Source of the DNA: DTU015 sp964641455
GTDB taxonomy: Bacteria > Bacillota > Sulfobacillia > Fermentithermobacillales > Fermentithermobacillaceae
Assembly: GCA_964641455.1 (NCBI GenBank)
Contig: CAZXLH010000002.1
Location: forward strand, 53,136-117,135
Reading direction: 5' to 3'
DNA: 64,000 nucleotides
The translations under genes were made by a program, and so were the position numbers. Positions within the stretch are counted from its first letter, which is position 1. The number at the start of each line of letters is the position of its first letter. The notes under the pieces were generated by a model, which was not told the origin of the DNA, ran no database searches, and saw only the letters and a list, made by a program, of their open reading frames with translations. Positions 53,360 through 62,454 of the stretch are shown here, piece after piece.

Positions 53360-54554
53360 ACTGAAGCCTCAGGTTACTGAAATATATGATAAGTTTTGAG
53401 GCCAGGCGTGCCATCAGCCGCCAGGGTGTTCGGGGGTTTACCCAGACACCTGCTACAAGTTCAGAATGTGCCACTACCTGGTCGCCTAAGCAAAGGGTAG
53501 CCTGGCCTATTACAGTTCCGGCAGGGCACGGTGCTTTAATTGTGCCGGGTAAGTCAACGTGTATTCTTAAGCCCAGTGCGTATCTGGGTACACAGGCATG
53601 CAAATTATTTAGGCAATGTATTGGAACATATTTCTCAGTCGAATTGGATGCCGGCAGAGTAACAACAGTTTCTCCTGCCGACACTACTTTCACAAACCTG
53701 AAATTCTCAAAGCCGTATTCCAAAAGTTCGGCAGCATCATGCCATCTGTCGTTGCTGTCAAGCACAATTGCCAAAAGACGCATTCCGTTTTTGGTTGCTG
53801 ACGTAACAAGGCACTGTCCTGCAGCTTGAGTAGTACCTGTCTTGACACCGTCTACTTCGGGAAGAAGCCAAAGCAGCCGGTTGGTATTTTGAAGAGACAA
53901 GACTATATTTGTTTCAGCTTCAATAACATCTTTTTCTTTAGTGGCAACAAGGTTCTTAAAATAAGGGTGCCTAAGACAAACTCTGGCTATGAGTGCAAGG
54001 TCAAATGCAGTTGTGTAATGATTTGGATCAGTAAGCCCATGAGGGTTTTCAAATCTGGTGTTTATCGCCCCCAGTTGCTTAGCCCGTTGATTCATTAAGG
54101 TGAAAAATTCCGAGGCAGATCCATGTCCTATATGTTCTGCAATTGCCCAAGCTGCATCATTGCCTGAATTTAACATTAACCCGTATAAGAGGCCTGTCAA
54201 ACTAAACTTATTACCGGCTCTAAGATGCATAGACGAACCGGGCTGAAACGCAGCGTCACGGGATACCTCAACTATGTCTTCCAAACGTCCTCGTTCCAAC
54301 GCAATAAGGGCAGTCATCATCTTGGTCAGGCTGGCAGGATGCATTCGGCTAAACCCTTGTTTCTCAAAAATTATGGAACCGGTTTGCCATTCCATCAATA
54401 TTGCAGCCCTGGCAGATACTTGTGGCTGCCAGGATGGCCCGGCCCCCTGGCAATAAGCAAAATGTGTGTTATGGCTGTCTACGCAGGCAAGTATTATGAG
54501 CACTAAACACAATATTCCCGGTAACTTGCTCCTTCTAGAAGATAACACGCTCAT
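53358..54554 (-). CDS. dacF: D-alanyl-D-alanine carboxypeptidase (DacF-like, low-mass PBP)
   Basis: ATG 54554 lies after CGGAGTGATG. The 398-residue protein has a signal peptide (ILCLVLIILACV) and the serine-peptidase S11 motifs SLTK (Ser75, Lys78), SGN (130-132) and KTGT. A C-terminal beta domain and an amphipathic tail (WRLMARLASKLIIYFSNL) suit membrane attachment. It trims the terminal D-Ala from peptidoglycan stems. DacF is a sporulation-linked name; DacA or DacB cannot be ruled out. It is convergent with the deacetylase-like gene. Confidence 0.9.
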   Translation of the reverse strand: MSVLSSRRSKLPGILCLVLIILACVDSHNTHFAYCQGAGPSWQPQVSARAAILMEWQTGSIIFEKQGFSRMHPASLTKMMTALIALERGRLEDIVEVSRDAAFQPGSSMHLRAGNKFSLTGLLYGLMLNSGNDAAWAIAEHIGHGSASEFFTLMNQRAKQLGAINTRFENPHGLTDPNHYTTAFDLALIARVCLRHPYFKNLVATKEKDVIEAETNIVLSLQNTNRLLWLLPEVDGVKTGTTQAAGQCLVTSATKNGMRLLAIVLDSNDRWHDAAELLEYGFENFRFVKVVSAGETVVTLPASNSTEKYVPIHCLNNLHACVPRYALGLRIHVDLPGTIKAPCPAGTVIGQATLCLGDQVVAHSELVAGVWVNPRTPWRLMARLASKLIIYFSNLRLQ

Positions 54555-54627
54555 ACCATCACTCCGAGTTTCTGAGAGGATCAAAAACATCATATGGGAA
54601 TCCTTACGACGGTATGATGCTTAATAT

Positions 54628-55512
54628 CTATATTTCCTTGTTATACCGAAAGATCAAGTCTTTAACCGGCCCGTAAGGGCCTCCTTCACCCAGTTCTTGT
54701 CCGTTTAATGTTATAGTGAGCACCCAGGGTTTACCGGCCCGCACATAAATTTCATTGTCTGCGGTAACGTCAACAGATTCATTTGGCCCCACGGTTTTCT
54801 CAGTTACAATTTGGCCATCGGCTCTTACTTGAATCCAACATGTAGTATCTTCACCCGGCAAAGTCCGAAGTGTAACCTCCAAAGGGGTTTGATTAATTTC
54901 AAAAACAGTAGTTTGCTCGTTTGGGTCGGATCTTTCAATTGAAGCTTCCGCCGGTTCTTCCACAGGATCGCCCTTGCCTCCAGGCTGTTCCGGTTGAGGT
55001 TCAGTTTGGCCATTGCCATTATCGTTTTCAAGGTCTGCACTCTGGCCGGGTACAGCTCGACGAAATATGTTGTTAAATACTTTAGCAGCTCCCCAAATTG
55101 CTGCCACTATGAGAACCAGTATAATCATTGTGGTTACTATGTTGGTGCGGCCCTTTTTCCTCCTGCGTTTGCCTCTCCTAACACCTGTTGCCGGAGGATG
55201 CGCAGTGGAAATTTTGTGAGTTTGAGTTTTATTTGCAACTTTCCCTTCACAAATTTCCCCATAAATCCGAGAAACTTCTAAACCATCCAAGCCTAAGAAC
55301 TCAGCGTAAGATTTGAGAAATGCCCTAAAATAAGTCTTGCCAGGTGGAATATTATCGTCCCCGGCTTCTACTGCCATAAGGTATTTGGAGCGGATTTTGG
55401 TCTGCTCTTGTACTTCTTCAAGGGATAATCCCAGGTTTTCCCTTCGTGCCCTGATAGTTTCACCTATCTCAATTAACTTGTCGCGTGAATCATTAATAAC
55501 CTCCTCAGCCAC
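54628..55512 (-). CDS. RodZ-like helix-turn-helix membrane protein
   Basis: The 294-residue protein starts at GTG behind AAGGAGGG. Its order is an N-terminal Cro/CI-like helix-turn-helix (IGETIRARRENLGLSLEEVQ), a very basic stretch (RRGKRRRKKGR), one transmembrane helix (IVTTMIILVLIVAAIWGA), an acidic low-complexity linker and a C-terminal DUF4115 beta domain (CWIQVRADGQIVTEKTVGPN). This is the RodZ layout; RodZ links MreB to the wall-elongation machinery. It lies 19 bp after asnS. Confidence 0.87.
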   Translation of the reverse strand: MAEEVINDSRDKLIEIGETIRARRENLGLSLEEVQEQTKIRSKYLMAVEAGDDNIPPGKTYFRAFLKSYAEFLGLDGLEVSRIYGEICEGKVANKTQTHKISTAHPPATGVRRGKRRRKKGRTNIVTTMIILVLIVAAIWGAAKVFNNIFRRAVPGQSADLENDNGNGQTEPQPEQPGGKGDPVEEPAEASIERSDPNEQTTVFEINQTPLEVTLRTLPGEDTTCWIQVRADGQIVTEKTVGPNESVDVTADNEIYVRAGKPWVLTITLNGQELGEGGPYGPVKDLIFRYNKEI

Positions 55513-55531
55513 GTTCTTCCCTCCTTCACGC

Positions 55532-56848
55532 TCATGGCCTCAATCTGGTGATCGTTCTCGGGAACGGGCTGGCTTCTCTCACATGGTCAAGGCCACATAA
55601 CCAAGCTACAACACGTTCTATTCCCATCCCAAAACCGCTATGTGGTACAGCACCGTATTTCCTTAGGTCCAGATACCATTGATACTCTGCCACAGAAAGA
55701 TTATGTTGTTTAATCCTGTCCAAAAGCAAATCATAGTCGTAAATTCGCTCGCCACCGCCTATGATCTCCCCATGTCCTTCAGGCGCTAACAGATCAGCTC
55801 CCAGCACTGTCTCAGGGTTATTGGAATCCGGTTGCATATAGAAAGCTTTTATCTTCGTTGGGTAATGTGTGACGAAAACAGGTTTGCGATAATGAGATGC
55901 TATCTCTGTCTCGTGGGGAGCGCCAAAATCATCACCCCACGTAATATCCATTCCTTTTTGAACTAACATTTCGATGGCTTCGGTATAAGTAATTCTCGGG
56001 AAAGGAGGCTCAATCACAGATAAGTCTTCAGGATCCCGGCCCAATTCCCTCAGCTCTGATTCGCAGTTTTCAAGCACCTTTCTAACCACATAAGTTACCA
56101 TTCTTTCCTCAAGACCCAGTAACTCATCAAACTGCATAAACGCCGCTTCAGGCTCAACCATCCAAAATTCAGTCAAATGACGGCGTGTCTTGGATTTTTC
56201 AGCCCTGAATGTGGGCCCAAAACAGTATACTTTTCCCAAAGACATAATAGCAGCTTCATTGTAAAGTTGGCCGCTTTGGCTCAAGAAAGCATGTTCTCCA
56301 AAGTACTCAACAGAGAATAGAGTTGTAGTGCCCTCACATGCAGACGGTGTGAAAATAGGTGCGTCAACATTCATAAACCCTTCTTGGTTAAGAAAATCCC
56401 GGCAAGCCCTTATGATTTCAGCTCGTATCTTCAGAATATCTCTTTGACGAGGAGTGCGCATCCATAAATGCCTGTTATCAAGCAGAAACTCAACTCCGTG
56501 CTCCTTAAGGGTTATAGGATAGTCATCAAACGCCTCAGATACAATCGTACAATCAGTCAGCCCCAGTTCATATCCGCCCGGAGCCCTGGAATCTTTTTTG
56601 ACGATGCCTTCGACGGTGAGGCACGACTCTTGATTGAGTCTCTCCAACCGCTCAAAGAGATCTTTACCTATGTCTTTTTGTGAAGCGACACATTGCATTG
56701 TGCCTGTACCGTCACGCAGTATCACAAAAATTACCTTACCTGATGATCGTTTGTTGTATAGCCATCCTTTTAGCCGGATTTTGCGGTTTTCATACGAACC
56801 TACTTTGCCTATTGTACTACTATATGTTGTTTCAGCAGATGAGTTCAT
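55532..56848 (-). CDS. asnS: Asparaginyl-tRNA synthetase
   Basis: The 438-residue class IIb synthetase has an N-terminal OB fold (IRLKGWLYNKRSSGKVIFVI), motif 2 (FGPTFRAEKSKTRRHLTEFW) and motif 3 (GFGMGIERVVAWLCGLDHV). The length and the ITRLRP end fit AsnRS rather than AspRS. Only 66 bp separate it from the upstream gene, so there is no room for a T-box leader. Confidence 0.93.
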   Translation of the reverse strand: MNSSAETTYSSTIGKVGSYENRKIRLKGWLYNKRSSGKVIFVILRDGTGTMQCVASQKDIGKDLFERLERLNQESCLTVEGIVKKDSRAPGGYELGLTDCTIVSEAFDDYPITLKEHGVEFLLDNRHLWMRTPRQRDILKIRAEIIRACRDFLNQEGFMNVDAPIFTPSACEGTTTLFSVEYFGEHAFLSQSGQLYNEAAIMSLGKVYCFGPTFRAEKSKTRRHLTEFWMVEPEAAFMQFDELLGLEERMVTYVVRKVLENCESELRELGRDPEDLSVIEPPFPRITYTEAIEMLVQKGMDITWGDDFGAPHETEIASHYRKPVFVTHYPTKIKAFYMQPDSNNPETVLGADLLAPEGHGEIIGGGERIYDYDLLLDRIKQHNLSVAEYQWYLDLRKYGAVPHSGFGMGIERVVAWLCGLDHVREASPFPRTITRLRP

Positions 56849-56914
56849 GATGACACTTCCTCCTCAAACTTGTCCTGTACTTAGTGTAGCATTCATAGTT
56901 AAACTTGGTAAGGG

Positions 56915-59608
56915 TTACTCCGGGCCTACCGGCTGTTCCCGCAATTGCTTTAGGATTAGTCCAAGTTCATCCATGGTTTTTCCATAGCCTGCCCAATCTC
57001 CGTTTCTAAGCCTGTCTTGGGCCTCGGCCCAAAGCTCATTGGCTCTTTCAATAAGATTCGATAGGCCGGCTGCTTCGATTTCTCCTGCAGGTGGTTCGGC
57101 TACGGGCCCCACCAGCTTATTTAAAGCATCTTCGACTGTAGTTCCCATAACAACCTGGCCGCCGGCATACATCAAAACACGCTTGAGTTCAGGTATTTTT
57201 ACTTTTTCTGCTTGGATATACAAAGGTTCTACGTACAGGAATGAGCCATCCATTGGGATAGTCACAAGGTTTCCTCTTATCACTTGGGACCCAACCTGGC
57301 CCCAAAGTGTCGTAGCTTCTGAAATAGACGGATTTTGAGAAATAAGTGATTCGACTTGCATTGGCCCTGGTATATGTTTGTCTTTTGGCAAAACATAAAG
57401 CAGCATCTCTCCGTACCTTTCAGGGTCACATCTTACTGCCAGCCAAGCTGTCATGTTGGGCTTTCCCCTGGGTGTGAAAGGTATGATTTGCACATATTCA
57501 GTAGCAGTTTCCCCAGGCAAAGCAATCAAGATGTAGTATGGCTCTACAGGTATTTCCTGATTGCCATAGATCTCCATTGGAATTTCCCAGTAGTCTTCCT
57601 TGTTGTAGTAAACTTGCGGATCGGTCATATGGTAAGTTGTAAGCATCCTGGTTTGCACTGTAAACATGTCCTGTGGAAAACGGATATGTTGCTTGAGTTC
57701 CTCTGGCATCTCATCCAGGGGCTTGGTCAACTGAGGGAAAACCTTCTCGTAAGTTTGCAACACCGGATCTGATTTATCAGCGCTGTAAAACACCGTTTCA
57801 CCACTATAAGCATCGATTACCACTTTTACGGCATTTCTCATGTAGTTGACCCTTAATTGGGAGTCCGGTTGGCTATACGGATAGTTTGACGACACAGTAT
57901 AGCCGTCAATGAACCAGTACAGTTTGCCTTCTGCAAGCACCAGATATGGATCTTGGTCATATAGGAAAAAAGGTGCGATTGTTTTGGCCCGGCCAACAAT
58001 GTTCCGATTCATGATTAGCCTTGAATCCGGGGTCAAAGCTCCTGACACTAATATCTGATAGTCCCGGAACCGAATGGTAAAAGCAAGTTTCTTAAGAAAA
58101 TTGTTTAGGCTTATGCCTGCATCGCCCTGATAAAATGTAGGCTCTATCGTTTGAGAATCCAGTTTGGGATAATCGAATTCAGGCTCTTTGGTATTTACAA
58201 TCACATAATGATTGGTCAGTTCTCCAAAATATAGTTCCGGCCGGGTGAGCAAAAGATCAGTTAGGGTCTTGGGAGGTACGTCTTTAAAGTAAAATGCCGG
58301 CATACCTTCTCGTGTTACTTCCCGTGAAGGGCTCATTACCATGCCGTATCCATGAGTATATTTCAGGTGTAAGTTAACCCAGGTTTTTGCTTCCGCAGGC
58401 AAGAGGTTTATGTCCAATTCCCTGGGTGAAAGCAATACTTGCCGAAGGTTGCCGTCTACAGTGTACCTGTCTATATCTACATCATTGAACTTGTAATACA
58501 TCCTTATTTCTTGCACTTGGCTGAATGTGTCGCTGAGCACACGGTAGTCCCATAGCCTTAGGTTGCTGATTGTATCCGGGTTAGCCAGGATATCGTCCCT
58601 GGCCAATGAGTCATCTGCAGGATATTCAACAATTTCAATGTTATCTAACCCAAACGCGTGCCTGGTAAATTGTATGTTTTTCTCAATAAAAGGCTCTTCA
58701 TATGCAATTTCGTTAGGAGATACGGTAAACTGCTGAATGAAAGCAGGGTATGCATACCCGACTGCAAGAGACATAACTACGAGCCCAACAACAGCATATC
58801 CTACCCACCTGAAATTGTGCATAATAAGGCCCAGCAACGAAAAGGCCACACCCGCCAACGCTACGGCAATTAGCCCTTTGTAAGTCGGAACCTGGGCATA
58901 AATGTCAGTATAAGAAGCTCCAAAGGCTACTCCCCTGGGAGAGTACATGAGATTCCAAATGTTGATCTTATAGTTCCACGCCCTTAGCCCAAACAATACA
59001 GCAGACAGAATCGACAGGTGGATGCGTGCCCTTCGAACTACGATAATCCTTCTTTCGCCGAAACGTATGTCGCCGAAGATAAAATACATTATCCCCGAAA
59101 GAACCAAAGCTGCAATAAAAGCAACCCATAAGTGTTGCTGAAGCAGGCTAATGAACGGTAAAGTAAAAATGTAAAACCCTACGTCTTTCCCGAAAAACGG
59201 ATCATTTATTTCAAACGGAGTAGCATTTAAGTGAGCCAAAATTACATGCCACTGGCTGTATCCGGACAATCCGCCCAGTATCCCTACTACCACAGAGATT
59301 ATCAGAACCCAGCGCCCCATTCTTTCAGGCGAACGAATGGGTACCGGCATAACCAGCCCGCCTACTACGTTTAGGTCACGCCGCCTCCACATAACCGCCA
59401 TTAAATTAGCAAAAGCTACTGCAAAGAACAACAATCCCCCGGCTAGAGCTACAAGCCACCTGGCTTTAAAAATTGTCCAATATACAGAACTGTAGCCTAA
59501 TTCTTCAAACCACAATATGTCCGTGTAAAATTTTGCTATTCCTGTTGAGGCCAGAACTATGGCCACAGCTATGCCTATTAAGATCCAAAGCCATCGTTGT
59601 GTAGGCAT
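56915..59608 (-). CDS. UPF0182 family large membrane protein
   Basis: The 897-residue protein has about seven transmembrane helices in the first 300 residues (for example WILIGIAVAIVLASTGIA and VVGLVVMSLAVGYAYPAFIQ). A large extracellular domain of about 550 residues follows, with the family motif NLRLWDYRVLSDTFSQVQ. An acidic and helical C-terminus follows. UPF0182 proteins occur in Clostridia, Actinobacteria and Cyanobacteria and have no established function. The ATG is behind GAAAGGAGG. Confidence 0.9.
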   Translation of the reverse strand: MPTQRWLWILIGIAVAIVLASTGIAKFYTDILWFEELGYSSVYWTIFKARWLVALAGGLLFFAVAFANLMAVMWRRRDLNVVGGLVMPVPIRSPERMGRWVLIISVVVGILGGLSGYSQWHVILAHLNATPFEINDPFFGKDVGFYIFTLPFISLLQQHLWVAFIAALVLSGIMYFIFGDIRFGERRIIVVRRARIHLSILSAVLFGLRAWNYKINIWNLMYSPRGVAFGASYTDIYAQVPTYKGLIAVALAGVAFSLLGLIMHNFRWVGYAVVGLVVMSLAVGYAYPAFIQQFTVSPNEIAYEEPFIEKNIQFTRHAFGLDNIEIVEYPADDSLARDDILANPDTISNLRLWDYRVLSDTFSQVQEIRMYYKFNDVDIDRYTVDGNLRQVLLSPRELDINLLPAEAKTWVNLHLKYTHGYGMVMSPSREVTREGMPAFYFKDVPPKTLTDLLLTRPELYFGELTNHYVIVNTKEPEFDYPKLDSQTIEPTFYQGDAGISLNNFLKKLAFTIRFRDYQILVSGALTPDSRLIMNRNIVGRAKTIAPFFLYDQDPYLVLAEGKLYWFIDGYTVSSNYPYSQPDSQLRVNYMRNAVKVVIDAYSGETVFYSADKSDPVLQTYEKVFPQLTKPLDEMPEELKQHIRFPQDMFTVQTRMLTTYHMTDPQVYYNKEDYWEIPMEIYGNQEIPVEPYYILIALPGETATEYVQIIPFTPRGKPNMTAWLAVRCDPERYGEMLLYVLPKDKHIPGPMQVESLISQNPSISEATTLWGQVGSQVIRGNLVTIPMDGSFLYVEPLYIQAEKVKIPELKRVLMYAGGQVVMGTTVEDALNKLVGPVAEPPAGEIEAAGLSNLIERANELWAEAQDRLRNGDWAGYGKTMDELGLILKQLREQPVGPE

Positions 59609-59631
59609 TTCGGAATCAAGCCTCCTTTCTC

Positions 59632-60951
59632 TTAACTACCGGAGTCTGCTAACATCCAATCCCAAATTGCCATGTATTCCTCTTTGGTCATCAGAGGCTC
59701 AAATTCATCAACTATTTCCTTACCAACTACAGCATTATCCCATAAAAGATCTATCGTTGTGAGCGCAAGCAATTTAGCCGGTAAAATATATGCTGTGTCA
59801 GGATCGTCTACCATGTACTCCTCAGAATGCGCAGCTCCTTTGGCTCCTCCGCACGAGGGGTGAATAGCCGGCAGAATATGCATTATGTCTCCCATATCAG
59901 ATGATCCGGTGCTATGAGCGCCCATCCCAACCATATGCTTTCCTACAAGGTTTTCCGCATTATCTCTAAGCACAAGATCAAGCAATTGGTTGCTCCACCT
60001 TGGAAGATAACCCGGAATATCTTCTATCTCAACTTGTGCGCCTATAGCATCTGCACCGGCCCTAAGCGCCTTTGTTACCTTTCTGTTGGCATCTTTGATT
60101 GCTTCCAGGGATTTACCTCTTACGTAAGTTTCCAGCCTGACATCTGCCGGAACAACGTTAACAAGATCTCCTCCTTTAGTAATAATTGGGTGCACCCTAA
60201 TATGATCTTCGTCTTTGAACGTTTCTCGATGAAGGTGGATTCCCATGAGCCCTAACATTGCAGCATTAAGAGCATTAACACCCAAATGAGGTGTTGCCCC
60301 TGCATGAGCCTCTTTGCCCTTATACCTTACAAGTTTTCCGATAAACCCGTTGGAAGTTCCGCCTACAATGATCTTTTTGTCAGGCCCAAGAGCCGCCATG
60401 TGCACCAGCATTGCAATATCGATGTCGTCAAAGAATCCCCTAGCCAAAAGTTCTTGCTTACCTCCAAGAAACCGGATCTTGCCTTCTTTCCTGAGTTTTT
60501 GCCTGTATTCTACTTCAACATACTCTTCGGCAGGCACTCCAAGAAAAGTAATTTTGCCTGACAAAAACTCCATTGCACCGGAACTTACAAGCCCAATGGC
60601 GGAACCTATCATGGAAGCTACCTGTCCGTTATGGCCACACGCGTGAGCCGCTCCGGTCATAGGGTCAGCGTATGGATGGCCAGGGCATACTACAGCATCA
60701 AGTTCACCCATAATGCACACGTTAGGCCCATCGTTCATCGAATCCAGTACTCCGGATACACCGGTTATCCCAAGACTATCAGTGATATCCAGGCCAAGTT
60801 CGCCAAAACACTGCTTGACGAGTGTTGAGGTTCTAACCTCTTTATATCCAAGTTCTGGATGGGCCATTATATCTTGTCCAAGATCTATGATTTTCTTCCG
60901 GTTATTATCTATTTGGTGCATTACTGCATATTTTAACTTATCTTTGGTCAT
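59632..60951 (-). CDS. M20-family amidohydrolase/peptidase
   Basis: ATG 60951 was chosen over an open frame to 61032; the ribosome site is weak (AGGCAG), so the start is uncertain. The 439-residue protein has the M20D metal motifs: MGELDAVVCPGHP, HACGHNGQ (usually HACGHD), PAEEYVEVEY with the catalytic Glu pair, and a dimerisation domain with KGKEAHAGATPHLGVNAL. The family hydrolyses N-acyl amino acids or aminobenzoyl-glutamate-like compounds. Substrate is unknown. It lies 23 bp before the UPF0182 gene in the same direction. Confidence 0.87.
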   Translation of the reverse strand: MTKDKLKYAVMHQIDNNRKKIIDLGQDIMAHPELGYKEVRTSTLVKQCFGELGLDITDSLGITGVSGVLDSMNDGPNVCIMGELDAVVCPGHPYADPMTGAAHACGHNGQVASMIGSAIGLVSSGAMEFLSGKITFLGVPAEEYVEVEYRQKLRKEGKIRFLGGKQELLARGFFDDIDIAMLVHMAALGPDKKIIVGGTSNGFIGKLVRYKGKEAHAGATPHLGVNALNAAMLGLMGIHLHRETFKDEDHIRVHPIITKGGDLVNVVPADVRLETYVRGKSLEAIKDANRKVTKALRAGADAIGAQVEIEDIPGYLPRWSNQLLDLVLRDNAENLVGKHMVGMGAHSTGSSDMGDIMHILPAIHPSCGGAKGAAHSEEYMVDDPDTAYILPAKLLALTTIDLLWDNAVVGKEIVDEFEPLMTKEEYMAIWDWMLADSGS

Positions 60952-61042
60952 AGAGCTAATCTGCCTGCCTTTCGAATTGCTATAGCACTGTATTAGTTTT
61001 TCTATTACACGTCTCTGATTTCCTTTAAACATATAGGCAATC

Positions 61043-61077
61043 TTAGAGCGCCTGGATTTCCCAGCCAGGCGCTCTAA
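61043..61077. repeat. Strong 13-bp hairpin between HAD and M20 genes
   Basis: TTAGAGCGCCTGG (61043-61055) pairs with CCAGGCGCTCTAA (61065-61077) around a 9-nt loop. No T-run follows on the transcribed (-) strand. It may still end the HAD transcript or act in the M20 leader. Confidence 0.55.
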
Positions 61078-61139
61078 AAAGTTTCCCTATGTAAATCTAA
61101 GATATACCCTTAATTAAGGTTGGCCTGGGATAATCAATA

Positions 61140-61949
61140 CTAAAAACCCATAAATTCTTGCACTATCTCCCGAACTCCTTCAGAAAACGGTTTTTGAGCT
61201 ACGTAAGGCACATTTCGTTTGACTATTTCATGAGCATTGCTGACAGTTGCTTTCATACCCGACCATATCAGCATGTCAAGATCGTTAAGGCCGTCTCCAA
61301 TTGCCAAGACCTCTTCCCTGTCTACGTTCATAGAATTGGTTAGCAGCTTAAGAGCTTTGGCTTTGGATACTCCCGGTGGCTGAATTTCAAGCAAGTGTGG
61401 CATGCTTTTGATCACTGTTACTTTCGGTTGCCACCTGGCATTCAGACTGGCCAGAATTCGGTCAGATTGCTCTGCAGGCACTCTCAATACAATTTGGGTT
61501 GGAGATCCTGGAATCTCCCTTAGAGAATCAACTATGTTTATTTTGTATCCTAACACGTCTGAATACCGCTGTGTTTCGGCACCTTTTACGTGGGTGTACA
61601 TATCCTTGCTCACCACAAAGTAAAACGGGTATTCAAGTGCTTTGAGTTCCAGGGCGATATTTTGAGCAACGTGCCTGTCGATGGTTTTTTCATAAACAGG
61701 CGGGTTGCCTACACGGGCAATAAGCCCGCCTCCGTTGGTTATTACAGGTTCTTCTATACCCAAATAAGCCAGGTATTTTTTTGCTGCGCCAAAAGCTCTG
61801 CCGGTTGCAACAGTAACCCGGCTTCCGTGTCTGCGGCACAAGTCAAGGGTTTGCCGGGCTTGCTTCAACCCGTAGTCATCCGGGCCTATTAATGTTCCGT
61901 CAAGATCACACACCAAAAATGTTGGGCTAGGGCTCCTCTTTCGGTTCAT
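61140..61949 (-). CDS. Cof-type HAD-superfamily phosphatase
   Basis: Motif I is VCDLDGTLI with both catalytic aspartates. Motif II is VATGR, the lysine of motif III is in GVSKAKAL and motif IV is AIGDGLNDLDML. The cap is the alpha/beta type IIB of the Cof subfamily. Such enzymes dephosphorylate small sugar phosphates or cofactors; the substrate is unknown. The ATG is preceded by GGAGAGGAC. It lies 63 bp downstream of the small unknown gene at 62.2 kb. Confidence 0.88.
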   Translation of the reverse strand: MNRKRSPSPTFLVCDLDGTLIGPDDYGLKQARQTLDLCRRHGSRVTVATGRAFGAAKKYLAYLGIEEPVITNGGGLIARVGNPPVYEKTIDRHVAQNIALELKALEYPFYFVVSKDMYTHVKGAETQRYSDVLGYKINIVDSLREIPGSPTQIVLRVPAEQSDRILASLNARWQPKVTVIKSMPHLLEIQPPGVSKAKALKLLTNSMNVDREEVLAIGDGLNDLDMLIWSGMKATVSNAHEIVKRNVPYVAQKPFSEGVREIVQEFMGF

Positions 61950-62012
61950 TATTGTCCTCTCCAGTTCTAATATTAGTTATCAGTAATCAGGGCTCTGGCT
62001 CAACTTTGGATT

Positions 62013-62381
62013 CTATTGCTTAGCCACGTTGATAATTTTAGGGCCTAGTTGCTCTATGGTTTCTTGCATTTTGAGCGCTACTTCACTTATATTCTCTGAG
62101 CAATAAACAATTGAACGGTAGTAAATACAGCCATCTTTGATTGCAAAAAAGCCAGGCCCGTTCATAGCGCCGTTTCTTTCCAAAAGATAACGCATAAGCG
62201 GTTGTGATCTGTTTCTTTTTCCGCAAAGTTCAATTACAGGCAACTCCAAGACTGTTGCCGTTGGTTTTTGTTTAATATATATTTCACAACGGCCTTTTAC
62301 GGCCTTGATGCTCTCTGAAGATTGCTCTGTAATTGAAAATCCGGCTTTGTGGAAAATATCGGCTTTGAGCCGGCGATTCAT
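62013..62381 (-). CDS. Small hypothetical protein, possibly YbjN-like
   Basis: ATG 62381 lies six bases after AGAGGTG; the upstream GTG falls inside that site. The 122-residue protein has an alpha/beta pattern with a central LMRYLLERNGAMNGPGFFAI followed by CIYYRSIVYCSENISEV. This recalls the YbjN/type III chaperone-like fold, but I cannot confirm it. It has no signal or membrane segment. It is divergent from rqcH, with 73 bp between them. Confidence 0.6.
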   Translation of the reverse strand: MNRRLKADIFHKAGFSITEQSSESIKAVKGRCEIYIKQKPTATVLELPVIELCGKRNRSQPLMRYLLERNGAMNGPGFFAIKDGCIYYRSIVYCSENISEVALKMQETIEQLGPKIINVAKQ

Positions 62382-62454
62382 ACGTATCACCTCTCTTTAA
62401 TATTGAATCCGGCAGGCTTTAACAGATATACTCAGATTCGTGAGGTGGATCATA

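Noticed and set aside
56849..56914. Possible T-box leader for asnS
   Set aside because: Only 66 bp separate the genes, too short for a T-box, and no T-box sequence is seen.
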